Assembly (NCBI GenBank): GCA_026770615.1
Contig: MU631518.1
Location: forward strand, 15,577-31,327
Length of the DNA: 15,751 nucleotides
Direction of reading: 5' to 3'
Origin: Pavlovales sp. CCMP2436
Taxonomy: Eukaryota > Haptophyta > Pavlovophyceae > Pavlovales
Shown here: one piece after another, positions 14,834 through 15,751 of the stretch
Layout of the letters: the number at the start of each line of letters is the position of its first letter
Numbering within the stretch: the stretch's first letter is position 1
The notes under the pieces: model-generated
The model's input: only the letters and a program-made list of their open reading frames with translations
Database searches by the model: none
Told to the model about the DNA's origin: nothing
Translations under genes and position numbers: made by a program

Positions 14834-14986
14834 CCGGCTCTTAGAAAGCCCCGCAGGGCCCCCGGGGGCCCCGCCGGAGGCGCCTATATGACTAACATAT
14901 AACTAACTTGTCACATAGCCCGGGCCCACGGGGCCCCACGGATACCGCGGATAATCCCCGTACGTTACGCCTTTTCTAAGAGCCGG
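14834..14986. mobile_element. 153-bp hAT-like MITE with 8-bp target-site duplication
   Basis: The left end CCGGCTCTTAGAAAG (14834-14848) and right end CTTTTCTAAGAGCCGG (14971-14986) share 14 perfect terminal inverted bases. The element is flanked by the direct repeat CCAGAACA at 14826-14833 and 14987-14994. An 8-bp duplication is characteristic of hAT elements, and also occurs in a few other superfamilies such as P. The interior is GC-rich at both sides (GGGCCC-type runs) with an AT-rich centre containing two ACTAAC motifs, and has no coding capacity. A perfect 8-bp duplication suggests a fairly recent insertion. Confidence 0.85.
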
Positions 14987-14994
14987 CCAGAACA

Positions 14995-15480
14995 TACTGA
15001 TCGGGAGAGGGCACCGGGAGCCTTCGCGCGCGCGCCTCATTGGTGAGCAGTGTGCCCTTCTTCTCAGAAGACCCGCCTCATCGCCCCTGTTCGTTTCCCG
15101 TCCCAGGCGAACGAGGGCGCGACAGCCGCATCTGCGCGCCTCAAAGGCGACACGGCGCGCTCGGGGAGCACCCCCTGCACGCACCATGCCCGTCCACAAC
15201 CGCGGTACCACCTCCGGGCGTGGCGCGGTTGGGATCCCAGTCCACGCAGCGTAGGCGGCCGGGTTCTCAAAAGTTGAAATACAACTCTCAAAACTCGGCC
15301 ATTTATTTATTTATTTACTCACGTGAGCACTCAATTTTTATTCTGAGTGGGTGCTTGTCAGCAAGCCAAATGTGCCCCGGGGGCTGAACGATTGGGTCCG
15401 AGCTTTTCAGGCGGCGGAGACATTAGGAAGACTTCCATTCGTAGTGTGTACTTAATGTGACGTACGTTACTGGCCGGGGA
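14995..15480. other. Region with no confirmed gene; possible exon
   Basis: From about 15099 a plus-strand frame follows a polypyrimidine tract and CAG (CGTTTCCCGTCCCAG) and reads ANEGATAASARLKGDTARSG before a stop near 15275. It could be a terminal exon, but no partner donor or homologue is recognised. Further right is AT-rich sequence with a (TTTA)n run near 15301-15316. Confidence 0.2.
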
Positions 15481-15486
15481 GTGAGT

Positions 15487-15514
15487 TTATGTGTATATAT
15501 ATATATATATATAT
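15487..15514. repeat. (TA)n microsatellite
   Basis: About 12 TA units directly abutting R1 copy 3. In the orientation of that copy it lies at its downstream end, like the tail of a retroposed sequence. Confidence 0.85.
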
Positions 15515-15571
15515 TAGCGGCTCAGCATGGTTCAACAGGTATTGTTCAGTCACTGGCTTGGTCGACGTCAG
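15513..15571 (-). repeat. Dispersed ~57-bp repeat (family R1), copy 3
   Basis: Inverse orientation relative to copies 1 and 2. On the minus strand it reads TGACGTCGACCAAGCCAGTG through AACCATGCTGAGCCGCTAAT, then runs into the (AT)n tract. Confidence 0.8.
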
Positions 15572-15610
15572 GCTAAGGTCGAGCGATCAACCCAAATCCT
15601 CATGCACCAG

Positions 15611-15634
15611 CACTCACACCAAAGGGTGTGAGTG
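15611..15634. repeat. Perfect hairpin, 10-bp stem with AAAG loop
   Basis: CACTCACACC and GGTGTGAGTG flank a 4-nt loop. There is no T-run for intrinsic termination, and the context is eukaryotic, so its role is unknown. Confidence 0.75.
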
Positions 15635-15751
15635 TGTGCGCCCTGGCCCCCACGCCCCGCCTCGGCCGCGCCTCGGCCGCCGCAGCCCTGCCGTGGCGGC
15701 CGCAGGGAGCAGCATCGTCGTCGTAGCCTTGAGCGGCGTCTCCGTGTGCGG
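15635..15751. other. GC-rich right edge, possibly the start of another host gene
   Basis: Composition returns to the GC-rich, CGG/GGC-rich type of the host coding islands, with two copies of CGCCTCGGCCG. A minus-strand frame here could be an exon continuing beyond the window. There is too little sequence to call a gene. Confidence 0.2.

Overview
The window looks like nuclear DNA from a unicellular eukaryote. GC-rich coding islands with strong G/C third-position bias and Ala/Arg-rich proteins alternate with AT-richer stretches full of transposon debris. Reading frames are interrupted by short GT-AG introns whose donors begin GTGCGT or GTGAGC. There are no bacterial operons or Shine-Dalgarno-led gene chains. 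A GC-rich alga (haptophyte, pelagophyte or red-algal type) would fit, but the lineage cannot be fixed from this sequence alone.

Layout. 1-420: GC-rich, probably the 5' end of a minus-strand gene (two short exons, running off the left edge). 420-3600: AT-rich spacer, a possible LINE endonuclease fragment, a tRNA-derived SINE-like unit, an unassigned Pro-rich region with a 27-bp tandem repeat, a G-rich tract, and a 168-bp MITE beside a pair of diverged direct repeats. 3789-6224: the long 3' part of a LINE-type retrotransposon ORF (RNase H-like domain, CCHC zinc knuckle, and a tail with four Pro-rich repeats). 6350-6856: dispersed repeats and an antisense scrap of RNase H. 7554-7906: a twin CX9C (CHCH) mitochondrial-type gene with one 89-nt intron. 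7907-9960: GC-rich sequence without a supported gene, a second copy of the MITE, AT-rich spacer, and a dispersed repeat that runs to about 60 bp before the next start codon. 9965-12964: a single-exon 999-residue Ala/Arg-rich coiled-coil protein with SR-rich tracts. 13125-13259: a foldback element. 13651-14448: a protein with a compact conserved-looking domain of bacterial flavour between low-complexity tails, ending in a 72-bp tandem repeat. 14834-14986: a hAT-like MITE with an 8-bp target duplication. 15513-15571: a third copy of a roughly 57-bp dispersed repeat, followed by a GC-rich right edge.

The host genes (minus-strand 5' exons, CHCH protein, coiled-coil protein, bacterial-like domain protein) do not form an obvious pathway. 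The strongest theme is a host gene neighbourhood invaded by several distinct families: LINE, SINE-like, TA-target MITE, 8-bp-target MITE, foldback, and two uncharacterised dispersed repeats. The most unusual protein is the one at 13651-14448, which may be a horizontally acquired prokaryotic domain. No complete novel multi-gene system is demonstrated here.
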